Positions 7,833-16,332 of a stretch of DNA of 64,000 nt are shown piece after piece. The notes beneath the pieces are model-generated. The model was not told the origin of the DNA and made no database searches. It saw only the letters and a list, made by a program, of their open reading frames with translations. Numbering within the stretch: the stretch's first letter is position 1; each line of letters begins with the position of its first letter. Location: contig JAUXMZ010000026.1 in NCBI GenBank assembly GCA_030683105.1, positions 1-64,000 of the forward strand. Reading direction: 5' to 3'. This stretch comes from Burkholderiales bacterium. Its GTDB lineage: Bacteria > Pseudomonadota > Gammaproteobacteria > Burkholderiales > SG8-41. Made by a program: the position numbers and the translations under genes.

Positions 7833-9587
7833 TCATGCTTCGCTGCGTCCAGCCGCGCCAGCGCGTTTTTCCCTGACGCTGACGTAGCGGCCGGGCGCGG
7901 GCTCGATCTCCGCATGGCGCCCGCCGCCCAGTGCGGTGCGGGCATCCAGCCTGCTACCACCATGCTGCGCGAGCCACTTACTCCAGTGGGCCCACCAACT
8001 GCCCGGATGCGACTCCGCGCTGGCCAGCCATTGCTCGGGATCATCCGCGGACCCGCTGTTCAGCCAGTAATTGCGCCGGTTCCGGGAGACGGGATTGATC
8101 ACGCCGGCAATATGGCCGCTCGCGGTCAATACAAACTCCATTCTATCGCCAAGCAGCCTCATGCTGGAATATGCGGTTTTCCACGGCACGATGTGGTCCT
8201 CCCGTGCGGCCAGCACGTATGACGGCAGTTCGATCCGGCCCAGATCAACCGGCACGCCGCACATGCGGAGCTTGCCCGGGGTGCGCAGATTATTCTCGAG
8301 ATACATGTTGCGCACATAGTACGCATACATCGCGCCCGGAAGATTGCTGCCGTCGCCATTCCAGTACAGCAGGTCGAACGGCTCGGGCGTGTTGCCCTTG
8401 AGATAATTGTTGACCACGTAATGCCAGATCAGTTCATTGGCGCGCAGGCTGGCAAAGGTGAGCGCAAGTTCCCGGCCGCGAACCAAACCGCCCTGGGCGA
8501 AGTCATGTTCCCGCAACTGCGCATAGGCCTCGTCGATGAATACACTGAGCTGGCCGGTATCGCTGAAGTCGAGCATGGTGGCGAGCAGCGTCAGACTTGC
8601 GGCAGGACGCCGTCCCTTCGCGCGCAGCACCGCAAGCGCGCTCGCGAGCAGGGTGCCGCCGACACAAAATCCCAGAACGTTGATTTGATCCGCACCGCAG
8701 ATTTCCGTGACGGCATCGATGGCTGTGATCACACCCTGCTCGATGTAATCGTCCCAGGTGGCGCGGCCCATGTCTTCGGGCATGTTGCGCCACGACATCA
8801 TGAATACCGTGTGTCCTTCGCCGAGCGCGTAGCGCACGTAGGAGTTTTGCGGCTGCAGATCGAGTATGTAGTATTTGTTGATGCACGGCGGCACCATCAA
8901 CAGCGGCCGCTGGTAAACAGTTGCGGTCGCGGGGCGGTACTGGATGAGCTGGAAAAAATCATTCTCGAACACCACGGCGCCGGGCGTGATGGCCAGATTG
9001 CCGCCGACTTCGAACGCGCTGTCGTCGGTCATCGATACCAGGCCTTTGTCGAGGTCCCGGTTGAGGTTTTTCATGCCTCTTACTACGCTTTCGCCCTGGG
9101 TTTGCGCAGCCAACTTGAGCGCCTCGGGGTTGCTCCAGGCGTAATTAGCCGGCGACATGGCGTCGACCATCTGCTGCGCAAAGAAGGCGAGTTTTTTCTT
9201 GGCGTGCGCTTCGAGACTCGCATGGTCGACAAGTTGGTTGATCCAGCGCGCCGTGAGCAGATAAGACTGCGCCAGGGTTTTGAAATAGGGCTCCTGCCAC
9301 TCCGGCGCTTTAAAGCGGCGATCGCTTTGCGCTGCATCGGCGGCCGCGTTTACCGCAGGGTTGCCACCCGCCGCAGCCGTGCCCGACCACAGTTCAAGCT
9401 GTCCACGGTAATAATCGTTCTGAATTTCCTGCCAGCGTTCGGTATCGTGGGCAACGCCCGCGGCCAGCGATTTGAAGATCTCGGCGGCATCCAGACCGCT
9501 GGCCTGCAGCAGCGGTCCGACCGCCTGCTCGGCGAGCTTGCGGTTGAACTCAGCCAGCGCTTCAAAGGCATCGTTAGGTGTGTTCAT
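7833..9587 (-). CDS. phaC: Class I poly(3-hydroxyalkanoate) synthase PhaC
   Basis: A 584-residue synthase that polymerises (R)-3-hydroxybutyryl-CoA into PHB on the granule surface. The alpha/beta-hydrolase lipase-like box is GFCVGG with catalytic C308; D464 (in REDHIVPW) and H492 (in SGHIAGVINP) complete the triad. The N-terminal helical domain (about residues 1-200) and the length are those of class I enzymes, which act without PhaE or PhaR subunits. It is the first gene of a phaC-phaB unit; 40 bp separate it from phaB. Confidence 0.96.
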   Translation of the reverse strand: MNTPNDAFEALAEFNRKLAEQAVGPLLQASGLDAAEIFKSLAAGVAHDTERWQEIQNDYYRGQLELWSGTAAAGGNPAVNAAADAAQSDRRFKAPEWQEPYFKTLAQSYLLTARWINQLVDHASLEAHAKKKLAFFAQQMVDAMSPANYAWSNPEALKLAAQTQGESVVRGMKNLNRDLDKGLVSMTDDSAFEVGGNLAITPGAVVFENDFFQLIQYRPATATVYQRPLLMVPPCINKYYILDLQPQNSYVRYALGEGHTVFMMSWRNMPEDMGRATWDDYIEQGVITAIDAVTEICGADQINVLGFCVGGTLLASALAVLRAKGRRPAASLTLLATMLDFSDTGQLSVFIDEAYAQLREHDFAQGGLVRGRELALTFASLRANELIWHYVVNNYLKGNTPEPFDLLYWNGDGSNLPGAMYAYYVRNMYLENNLRTPGKLRMCGVPVDLGRIELPSYVLAAREDHIVPWKTAYSSMRLLGDRMEFVLTASGHIAGVINPVSRNRRNYWLNSGSADDPEQWLASAESHPGSWWAHWSKWLAQHGGSRLDARTALGGGRHAEIEPAPGRYVSVREKRAGAAGRSEA

Positions 9588-9727
9588 GGTCGGGGTTTCT
9601 GACGTGAGCCGGACATCCTCAGCCTGCGTTCATCCGGCGCAGCATGCGAATCGGGTGCGCGGAACCAAGAGTCCCTAACATAGCACAGCACGGCTGCAGC
9701 GTGCGCAACAGCAATCGCCGGCAGGCG

Positions 9728-10507
9728 TCAGCCGTGAGCAGAATGCGCGAGCACGCCCACCAGCCAGATGGTGGCAACGCCCAGTGCGATCAGGATCACC
9801 TGCTGTATCGTCGCCTGGATTTCAGGCCGCCGGTGCAAACCCGGTATCAGGTCGGCGACCGCCACGTAGAGCATGCTGGCCGCGGCCAGCCCGAGCAGGG
9901 TCGGGATCCATTGCTGCATGGTCTGCAGCGCGTAGTAGGCGAGCACGCCACCGACGATCATGGCCGCGCTCGACAGCATGTTGAGCAGCATGGCCTGCCG
10001 CTTGCTGTAACCCGAGTGCAGCAGGATCACGAAATCGCCGACTTCCTGCGGCACTTCGTGCGCAATGATGGCAAGCGCGGTAACGATGCCGAGTTCGGTG
10101 TTGGCCAGAAATGCCGCGGCGATCAGTATGCCATCGACAAAATTATGGAAAGTATCGCCGATCATGATCATCAGGCCGCTGCGGCCGTGATCGTGCTTGA
10201 CCGTATGCGGGTCGTGCGCTTCGCACTCCTCGATGTGGCAGTGCCGCCACAGCACGAGTTTCTCGAGCACAAAAAACAGCAGGATGCCGAAGAGTATGGT
10301 TGCGGCAACCTGTTCGATGTTGTCCGCCATGCCAAACGCGCTCGGCAGCAGTTCCAGAAATACCGCGCCGAGCAGGGTGCCGACAGCATAGCTGATCAGC
10401 ACCTGCACCCGCGCGACGTTGGCGCTGAATGCGAACGCGGCGGCGGCCAGGACCGAAAGGATCCCTCCCAACACGGTCGTGGCAATAATCCAGGTGAGTG
10501 TGGTCAT
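9728..10507 (-). CDS. ZIP-family divalent metal transporter
   Basis: A 259-residue inner-membrane protein with about eight hydrophobic helices. TM4 carries GDTFHNFVDGI and TM5 carries AHEVPQEVGDF, the paired metal-binding motifs (HNxxDG and HExPxExGD) of the ZIP family. A short cytoplasmic loop between TM3 and TM4 is rich in His, Cys and Asp/Glu (HCHIEECEAHDPH) and could bind metal. It probably imports zinc or iron; the exact substrate cannot be read from sequence. The flanking gaps of 118-140 bp show nothing distinctive, and it appears to be a single-gene unit. Confidence 0.9.
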   Translation of the reverse strand: MTTLTWIIATTVLGGILSVLAAAAFAFSANVARVQVLISYAVGTLLGAVFLELLPSAFGMADNIEQVAATILFGILLFFVLEKLVLWRHCHIEECEAHDPHTVKHDHGRSGLMIMIGDTFHNFVDGILIAAAFLANTELGIVTALAIIAHEVPQEVGDFVILLHSGYSKRQAMLLNMLSSAAMIVGGVLAYYALQTMQQWIPTLLGLAAASMLYVAVADLIPGLHRRPEIQATIQQVILIALGVATIWLVGVLAHSAHG

Positions 10508-10626
10508 GCTGTTCTGAGATGAATGCGTCGAAACGGGAAACTGCTGCTGTCGTCCGGTTTGGGTCTGGAAAACGCGCGATTATACGTGATTTGACGGGCG
10601 CGCGTCCGTGCCGTGCCCGGCGAAGA

Positions 10627-11373
10627 TCAGCGTTCGCGCCAGATCAGCGCCGCCATGCGGCCGGTTGTTTGGTCGCGGCGATAGGAAAAAAAACGGCGTG
10701 AGTCGGAGTAGGTGCACAGGCCGCCGCCATAGACACGGCTGACGCCGGCGCGCCGCAGCGCAAGTTGAGCCAGCGTGAACAGGCAGGCCAGCCATTTTCC
10801 GGAACGCTGCGGCGTGAATGCCTGCGCAGCAAGCGGATCGCGGCCGACAAATGCCTCGTAGACATCGGCGCCCACTTCAAACGCCGTAGGCCCGATGGCG
10901 GGGCCGAGGTAGGCGAGCAGTGTGTCGGGCATCGCTCCGGCCGCAACCAGGCGGGTCACCGTATTTTCGATCACGCCGCCGGCTAGGCCGCGCCAGCCGG
11001 CGTGAGCTGCGGCCACCAGTGTGCCACCTTCGTCGCACAGCAATACCGGCATGCAGTCGGCAATCATGATGGCGCACACGGTGTCCGGCAGGCGTGCCAC
11101 GCTGGCATCGGCATCCGGAGGGGCGTTCAGTTCATCGGCATCCACTACCACGCTGCCATGCGCCTGCCGCAGCCACCGCGGGTCCTGCGGCAGCAGGCGC
11201 CGCAACTGTGCCCGGTTCTGCGTAACAGCCTGCGGATCATCGCCCGCCTGCAAGCCGAGATTGAAGCTGGCGTAGGGTCCGCTGCTCACCCCGCCGCTGC
11301 GGGTGGTGATCAGTGCCCGGATGTTCGCGGGTGCCGGCCATTCCGGCACAATCCAATCGGGGTCGTGATTCAT
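10627..11373 (-). CDS. pgeF: Peptidoglycan editing factor PgeF (multicopper-oxidase-like, YfiH)
   Basis: A 248-residue protein of the YfiH/DUF152 family, a cytoplasmic enzyme that corrects faulty muropeptide precursors and was formerly called polyphenol oxidase. The conserved metal-site residues are visible as HGSVV near the middle, ADCMP, and AAHAGWRGLAGG. The chosen ATG at 11373 overlaps the rluD stop as ATGA, indicating coupling; the longer frame from 11433 lies inside rluD and is rejected. Operon order rluD-pgeF is common in Gram-negative bacteria. Confidence 0.92.
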   Translation of the reverse strand: MNHDPDWIVPEWPAPANIRALITTRSGGVSSGPYASFNLGLQAGDDPQAVTQNRAQLRRLLPQDPRWLRQAHGSVVVDADELNAPPDADASVARLPDTVCAIMIADCMPVLLCDEGGTLVAAAHAGWRGLAGGVIENTVTRLVAAGAMPDTLLAYLGPAIGPTAFEVGADVYEAFVGRDPLAAQAFTPQRSGKWLACLFTLAQLALRRAGVSRVYGGGLCTYSDSRRFFSYRRDQTTGRMAALIWRER

Positions 11374-12341
11374 GACTGCGACCGTAAATCCTCGATCAAG
11401 CCCTGCATGTCGCGCGGCAGTTTGGCGTGCCACGTTTTGGCTCTTTTGGTGTCCGGATGTATCAGCCCGAGTTTTTCTGCGTGCAGGGCCTGCCGCCCGA
11501 AGTCCAGCTCGCGCGGGGATTTTCGCCCGGACTTTCTGCCATAGACCGGATCACCGAACAGCGGGTGGCCGATGGAGTCGAGATGCACGCGTATCTGATG
11601 CGTGCGTCCGGTCTCAAGCCGGCAGCGCAGCAGGGTGGCATGGGCGAAGTGCTCGACGACATGATAATAGGTGACCGAAGGTTTGCCGCCGACCACTACC
11701 GCCATGCGCGTGCGCTTGACCGGGTGGCGGCCGATCGGTGACTCGACCTTGCCGTCGCGCGCAATACGCCCATGGGCGACTGCAAGATATTCGCGGGACA
11801 CGGTGCGTGCCTGCAGTTGCCGCACCAGATCGGTTTGCGCCATCACTGTTTTGGCGACGACCAGCAGCCCGCTGGTCTCCTTGTCCAGACGATGAACAAT
11901 GCCGGCGCGCGGCAGGTTCCTGAGCGCTGGCGCGTGCTGCAGCAGCGCATTGAGCAAAGTGCCCTGCCAGTTGCCGCTGCCCGGATGCACGACCAGGCCG
12001 GCCGGCTTGTTTACCACCAGTAAAGTATCGTCCTCATAGAGGATATCAAGCGGAATGTCCTGAGGCTGGAACGCAAGCACCTGCGGATCGAGTTCCGGCA
12101 GCACGCAGATTTTTTCTCCGCCCCACAACTTCTGGCGGGGCTGTGCCGTGCACCCGTCAACGGTCACCAGATTGCGGCGCACCCACGCGCTCAGACGGCT
12201 GCGTGAAAAATCCGGCAACAAGCGGGCGAGCGCCTGGTCCAGGCGCAGACCGGCACAATCGCCCGGGATCGTCAGTTCGACGGCGGCCGGCTGGGCGGTA
12301 TTTGCAGTATAATTTCCAGTCAATATTCTGGTGCTCATCAT
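11370..12341 (-). CDS. rluD: 23S rRNA pseudouridine synthase RluD
   Basis: A 323-residue pseudouridine synthase of the RluA/RluD group, which in E. coli modifies U1911, U1915 and U1917 of 23S rRNA. An N-terminal S4-like domain (GLRLDQALARLLPDFSRSRL) precedes the catalytic domain with HRLDKETSGLLV, whose Asp is the nucleophile, and the GRTHQIRVHL motif. Tandem ATGs at 12341 and 12338 are the likely start; the open frame extends further up to 12449, but that part lies over bamD. The start overlaps the divergent bamD start, which is unusually tight. Confidence 0.93.
   Translation of the reverse strand: MMSTRILTGNYTANTAQPAAVELTIPGDCAGLRLDQALARLLPDFSRSRLSAWVRRNLVTVDGCTAQPRQKLWGGEKICVLPELDPQVLAFQPQDIPLDILYEDDTLLVVNKPAGLVVHPGSGNWQGTLLNALLQHAPALRNLPRAGIVHRLDKETSGLLVVAKTVMAQTDLVRQLQARTVSREYLAVAHGRIARDGKVESPIGRHPVKRTRMAVVVGGKPSVTYYHVVEHFAHATLLRCRLETGRTHQIRVHLDSIGHPLFGDPVYGRKSGRKSPRELDFGRQALHAEKLGLIHPDTKRAKTWHAKLPRDMQGLIEDLRSQS
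12308..12313 (+). promoter_or_regulatory. Probable bamD -10 promoter element
   Basis: A consensus TATAAT lies 26 bp before the bamD ATG, inside the 5' coding end of the divergent rluD gene. No convincing -35 hexamer is seen at the expected spacing, so activity rests on the -10 box and position. Confidence 0.5.
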
Positions 12342-13140
12342 GCGACATAGTTTAGCGGTAATCCTGGGTTTCAGCCTCGCCCTTTTTCTCGGCGGTTGCG
12401 GTCTGTTGCCCGAAAACACTGACGAGACCAAGAGCTGGTCCGCTGCCAAGCTGTATGCGGAAGCAAAATCAGAACTCGGCGGCGGCGGCTATGAGGCGGC
12501 CATCAAGCTGTACGAGAAACTCGAATCGCGCTATCCGTACGGCCGCTTTGCGCAGCAGGCGCAGATCGAAATCGCTTATGCCTATTACAAAAGCAATGAG
12601 CCGGCATCGGCCATCGCCGCGGCCGACCGTTTCATCAAGCTGCACCCGAATCATCCCAGCGTCGATTACATGTATTACCTGAGAGGCTTGGCCAATTTCA
12701 ACGAAGATCTGGGGATACTCGGCCTGGTCAGCAACCAGGACCTGACCGAGCGCGATCCGAAGGCGGCGCGTGAAGCGTTCGATGCGTTCAAGGAACTGGC
12801 GGTACGCTTCCCCAACAGCAAATACACGGTTGATGCGATCGCGCGCATGAATTACCTGGTCAACGCGCTTGCCTCGCATGAGGTGCATGTGGCGCGTTAT
12901 TACATGAAGCGCGGCGCCTATGTCGCCGCGGCCAACCGCGCGCAGTACGCGCTGAAAACCTATCCGCAGGCCCCGGCCAACGAGGAGGGGTTGCTGATCA
13001 TGGTCAAGGCCTATGATGCATTAAACATGAAGGATCTGCGCAGCGACGCCGAGCGCGTGATGATAAAGAATTTCCCCAACAGCGCATATCTGAAGGGCGG
13101 CTCGAAGAAAGATGTGCCGTGGTGGCAGCTCTGGAACTAG
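12340..13140 (+). CDS. bamD: Outer-membrane assembly lipoprotein BamD
   Basis: A 266-residue lipoprotein of the BAM complex, which folds beta-barrel proteins into the outer membrane. The signal peptide ends in a lipobox LGGC (cysteine near residue 21 from this start). Tetratricopeptide repeats follow: YEAAIKLYEKLESRYPYGRFA and YYKSNEPASAIAAADRFIKLHP are typical. The ATG at 12340 is preferred over the in-frame GTG at 12331 because it gives a standard signal peptide. The gene is divergent from rluD, a common arrangement in betaproteobacteria. Confidence 0.95.
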   Translation: MRHSLAVILGFSLALFLGGCGLLPENTDETKSWSAAKLYAEAKSELGGGGYEAAIKLYEKLESRYPYGRFAQQAQIEIAYAYYKSNEPASAIAAADRFIKLHPNHPSVDYMYYLRGLANFNEDLGILGLVSNQDLTERDPKAAREAFDAFKELAVRFPNSKYTVDAIARMNYLVNALASHEVHVARYYMKRGAYVAAANRAQYALKTYPQAPANEEGLLIMVKAYDALNMKDLRSDAERVMIKNFPNSAYLKGGSKKDVPWWQLWN

Positions 13141-13146
13141 CAGCCT

Positions 13147-13240
13147 GTCGGGCTTGGCTCAATTCGCCGGAACGCGTAGCGTTAATTGATCGCCGTTAAC
13201 TGATTAGGAGTTTGTCGGAGCCAAGTCCGACAAACTCCTA
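13147..13240. terminator. Hairpin region between convergent bamD and csoR, with two competing stems
   Basis: A perfect 15-bp inverted repeat TAGGAGTTTGTCGGA (13205-13219) / TCCGACAAACTCCTA (13226-13240) has a 6-nt loop and overlaps the csoR stop codon. It can end transcription from both sides, although no T-run follows. In addition GTCGGGCTTGGCTC (13147-13160) can pair with GAGCCAAGTCCGAC (13218-13231), with one G-U pair, using the loop and parts of both arms. The two foldings are mutually exclusive. Confidence 0.65.
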
Positions 13241-13510
13241 GCGTGCGAATTTCCGAACTACCTGCATCAGTTCATCTATGGCGTGATCGCCTTTCCCGGA
13301 TTTGATCGCAGTCTGCACGCAGCCCTGCGTGTGGTCCTTGAGCAGTTGCATGGCCACGGCGTCCAGCGCCGAATGTATGGCTGAAACCTGCGTCAGGATG
13401 TCGATGCAGTAGCGGTCCTGCTCGATCATGCCCGAAATGCCGCGAACCTGGCCGGCGATGCGGTTCAGGCGCTTGAGCAGCGCGGCCTTGTGTGGCTGCG
13501 CGACCTGCAT
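13238..13510 (-). CDS. csoR: CsoR-type copper-sensing transcriptional repressor
   Basis: A 90-residue all-helical repressor of the CsoR/RcnR family. Counting from the ATG at 13510, C35, H60 and C64 form the C-H-C Cu(I) site that defines CsoR. The conserved HKAALLKRLNRIAGQVRGI start is present. The frame extends to 13624 but would overlap copZ; the 90-residue form matches the family length and has GAGGAG 12 nt upstream. It closes the copA-copZ-csoR operon and should repress it until copper binds. Confidence 0.9.
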   Translation of the reverse strand: MQVAQPHKAALLKRLNRIAGQVRGISGMIEQDRYCIDILTQVSAIHSALDAVAMQLLKDHTQGCVQTAIKSGKGDHAIDELMQVVRKFAR

Positions 13511-13556
13511 GGCATGACATTGCTCCTCAACCACGCGCTGCTTGTGCGCCGGCCTG

Positions 13557-13763
13557 TCAGACGGCTTCAAAACCCGCATCCTCGATTGCCGCCTTGAGCT
13601 GTGCCGGATTGGCCTGGGCCGCATCGTATTGCACGGTGGCCTGTGCCTTGTCGAGCGAGACGTCGACGGCTTTGACCCCGTCCAGGCCTGTCAGCACGCG
13701 TTTCACGCTGCTCACGCAACCCATGCAGGTCATGCCTTTGATTTTCACTACGGTGGTATCCAT
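13557..13763 (-). CDS. copZ: Copper chaperone CopZ (single HMA domain)
   Basis: A 68-residue heavy-metal-associated domain protein with the Cu(I)-binding loop GMTCMGC at residues 10-16. Such proteins deliver Cu(I) to the P-type ATPase. It lies between copA and csoR on the same strand, 74 bp after copA; that gap holds a heptamer repeat tract. Copper specificity is inferred from the neighbours. Confidence 0.92.
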   Translation of the reverse strand: MDTTVVKIKGMTCMGCVSSVKRVLTGLDGVKAVDVSLDKAQATVQYDAAQANPAQLKAAIEDAGFEAV

Positions 13764-13774
13764 GACGGTCTCCT

Positions 13775-13809
13775 TGTTTAGTGTTTAGTGTTGAGTTTTG
13801 AGTGTTGAG
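13775..13809 (+). repeat. Heptanucleotide tandem repeat (TGTTTAG/TGTTGAG)
   Basis: Five consecutive 7-bp units read TGTTTAG, TGTTTAG, TGTTGAG, TTTTGAG and TGTTGAG. The tract lies in the 74-bp copA-copZ gap, immediately before the copZ ribosome-binding region on the minus strand. The same type of heptamer tract occurs at 23009, 26078 and 44951. Confidence 0.8.
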
Positions 13810-13837
13810 CGGGACAAACCCAGGATTCAATTACGTG

Positions 13838-16237
13838 TCATGCTTTAACCGGCCGCCAACGCTTGAGCAGCAGCGAATTGCTGACCACCGACACCGAGCT
13901 CATGGCCATGGCAGCACCTGCGATCACCGGATTCAGCATGCCGATCGCCGCCAGCGGGATGCCGAGCACGTTGTAGATGAAGGCAAAGAACAGGTTCTGC
14001 CTGATTTTGCCCAGGGTGCTGCGCGACAGGCTGATGGCATCGACCACGCTCATCAGATTGTTGCGCATCAGGGTGATATCGGCAGCATGAATGGCCACAT
14101 CCGAGCCCGCGCCGATGGCAAAGCTCACGTCGGCTGCTGCAAGTGCCGGTGCGTCGTTGATGCCATCTCCGACCATGCCGACCACGCGCCCCTGAAGCTT
14201 CAACTGATTCACGCGCTCGGATTTGTGCTGAGGCAGGACTTCGGCTTCGAAATGCGTGATGCCGGCTTCATCGGCGATGCTTTGCGCTGTGACCTGATTG
14301 TCGCCGGTCAGCATGATGACATCGATACCCATCCGGGCCAGTTGCGCCATGGCGGCGCGCGAGGTCGGTCGCAGCGGGTCGGCAATGGCGATGAGGCCGA
14401 TGGCTTGGTTATCATAGGTCACGATGATCACGGTTTTGGCCTGGCTTTGCAGCGTGGCGGTTTGCTCCGCATCGTAAGCGATGCCCAGTCCGCTGATGAA
14501 GCGCGGGGATCCCAGCGCCGCGGGACGGTTGTCGATGCTGGCCTGCACGCCTTTGCCAGGGACCGCGTTGAATGCGGTCATTTGGCCAGGTGCGAGGTTC
14601 ATAGCCGCTGCACGCTCGAGTATTGCAGCGGCGAGTGGATGCTCGGAGCCGGACTCGAGGGTTGCCGCAACCTGGGCGACGAAATCTTCCTGGTGGTCAC
14701 CGAGCGCAATGAGGTCGGTGACTTCGGGTTTGCCCAGGGTCAGCGTGCCGGTCTTGTCGACCACCAGGGTATTGATTTTGCCCGCGTGTTCCAGCGCCGC
14801 GGCATTCTTGATCAGGATGCCGGCGCGGGCGCCTGCGCCGCTGCCGACCATCACGGCCGTCGGCGTCGCCAGGCCCAGTGCGCAGGGGCAGGCGATGACC
14901 AGCACCGCGACAGCGTTGATCAGACCGGCGGTGAAATTGCCGGATATGCCCCACCACAGTCCCAGCGTCAGCAGGGCGATGGCCACCACCACCGGCACGA
15001 ATATGCCCGAGATCACGTCAGCCAGGCGCTGGATGGGCGCTTTTGAGCCTTGTGCTTCCTCGACCAGACGGATGATGGCGGCAAGCGCAGTATCGGCGCC
15101 GACACCCGTGGCACGGCATTTGATCAGTCCCTGCTGGTTAAGCGTCGCGGCAAAGACTTTGGCGCCGGATTCTTTATTCACCGGGAAACTTTCTCCGGTC
15201 AGCATTGCTTCATTGACGCTGGTTTCGCCAGAGACGACTGTGCCGTCGACGGGCACGCTTTCTCCGGGACGCACGATGAAAACATCACCGACGCTGACCT
15301 GAGCAATGTCGACTTCGACGATGTCGCCGTCACGTTCGAGTCGCGCAGTCTTGGGCTGCAGTTTGATCAGCGCCTCGATCGCTTCCGAAGTTTTGGACTT
15401 GGCTCGCGCTTCTAGCAATTTACCCATTAAAATCAAAGTGATAATGGCGGCACTGGCCTCGAAATAAACATGGTGATCCAGGCTGAATACGACCACCACC
15501 GCACTGTAGAGATAGGCCATGCTGGTGCCCAGTGCGATCAGCACGTCCATGTTGGCGCCGCCGCCACGCAGGGCATGCCACGCCCCGACGTAGAAGCGTT
15601 TGCCTATCCAGAATTGTATGGGTGTCGCCAGCGCCAGTTGCAGCCACAGCGGTATCGGGCCGTGCAGGTCGCCCGCGAACATATAAAACATCTGTGCGAC
15701 GAAGGGCAGGGTAAGTCCGGCGGAAATCCAGAACAGCGTCAGTTCCCGGCGATAAGCGGCGTCCCGGCGGTTTTTTTCCTGTTCGCGGCCGGCGCCTGCA
15801 ACCTCATGGGCGCCATATCCTGCCTTGCGTATGGCTTCAGCGAGGCCGGCAATGTCCAGGCTGCCCGGAGGGTAGCTGATCTGCGCTGTTTCAATCGCGA
15901 AATTGACCGTCGCCGTCACGCCCGGAATCTTGTTGAGCACCTTCTCGATGCGTGTCGCGCAGGCGGCGCAGGTCATGCCTTCAATGGCGAGCGTGACGCT
16001 GCGCTCGGGCACATCGTATCCAGCCTTGCGTATGGCGGCGACGAGATCGCCGGTCATCGTTTGCGCGCCGGCCAGCACGACGTGAGCGCGCTCGGTCGCG
16101 AAGTTGACGGTGGCCTCGACGCCGGGCAGTTTGTTGAGCGTTTTCTCGATGCGCGCGGCGCAGGCGGCGCAGGTCATGCCGGCGACCGGCAGGTCGACCA
16201 TATGGGGCGGGGCGGAGGTGACTGTGGTTTGATCCAT
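13838..16237 (-). CDS. copA: Cu(I)-exporting P1B-type ATPase CopA
   Basis: A 799-residue inner-membrane pump that exports Cu(I) at the cost of ATP. Two N-terminal HMA domains each carry GMTCAAC (C23/C26 and C90/C93). The transmembrane metal site CPC is at 450-452, the phosphorylated D494 lies in DKTGTLT, SEHPLA is the ATP-binding His-Pro motif, and GDGINDAPAL is the hinge. The length is normal and the gene looks intact. It is first in the operon and is preceded by a palindromic operator inside its promoter. Confidence 0.97.
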   Translation of the reverse strand: MDQTTVTSAPPHMVDLPVAGMTCAACAARIEKTLNKLPGVEATVNFATERAHVVLAGAQTMTGDLVAAIRKAGYDVPERSVTLAIEGMTCAACATRIEKVLNKIPGVTATVNFAIETAQISYPPGSLDIAGLAEAIRKAGYGAHEVAGAGREQEKNRRDAAYRRELTLFWISAGLTLPFVAQMFYMFAGDLHGPIPLWLQLALATPIQFWIGKRFYVGAWHALRGGGANMDVLIALGTSMAYLYSAVVVVFSLDHHVYFEASAAIITLILMGKLLEARAKSKTSEAIEALIKLQPKTARLERDGDIVEVDIAQVSVGDVFIVRPGESVPVDGTVVSGETSVNEAMLTGESFPVNKESGAKVFAATLNQQGLIKCRATGVGADTALAAIIRLVEEAQGSKAPIQRLADVISGIFVPVVVAIALLTLGLWWGISGNFTAGLINAVAVLVIACPCALGLATPTAVMVGSGAGARAGILIKNAAALEHAGKINTLVVDKTGTLTLGKPEVTDLIALGDHQEDFVAQVAATLESGSEHPLAAAILERAAAMNLAPGQMTAFNAVPGKGVQASIDNRPAALGSPRFISGLGIAYDAEQTATLQSQAKTVIIVTYDNQAIGLIAIADPLRPTSRAAMAQLARMGIDVIMLTGDNQVTAQSIADEAGITHFEAEVLPQHKSERVNQLKLQGRVVGMVGDGINDAPALAAADVSFAIGAGSDVAIHAADITLMRNNLMSVVDAISLSRSTLGKIRQNLFFAFIYNVLGIPLAAIGMLNPVIAGAAMAMSSVSVVSNSLLLKRWRPVKA

Positions 16238-16248
16238 GATGGGAAAAT

Positions 16249-16275
16249 ATTATACCCCTTATGGGTATATGTCAA
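16249..16275 (-). promoter_or_regulatory. copA promoter with CsoR-type operator
   Basis: On the minus strand TTGACA (16275-16270) and TATAAT (16254-16249) flank a short 15-bp spacer. The palindrome TATACCC(N5)GGGTATA (16251-16269) covers the spacer and reaches into the -10 box. Its G/C-tract dyad with A/T ends matches CsoR-family operators. Repressor binding here would block RNA polymerase. The short spacer could also mean the real -10 lies 1-2 bp further downstream. Confidence 0.75.
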
Positions 16276-16332
16276 ACCCGCGGGCGAAAAAAAGCCGCGA
16301 CAAGCGCGGCCAAAGGGGGTTCGATGAAACTG

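Noticed and set aside
13802..15046. 414-codon frame opposite copA
   Set aside because: Shadow of copA; the composition is biased and no motif is present.
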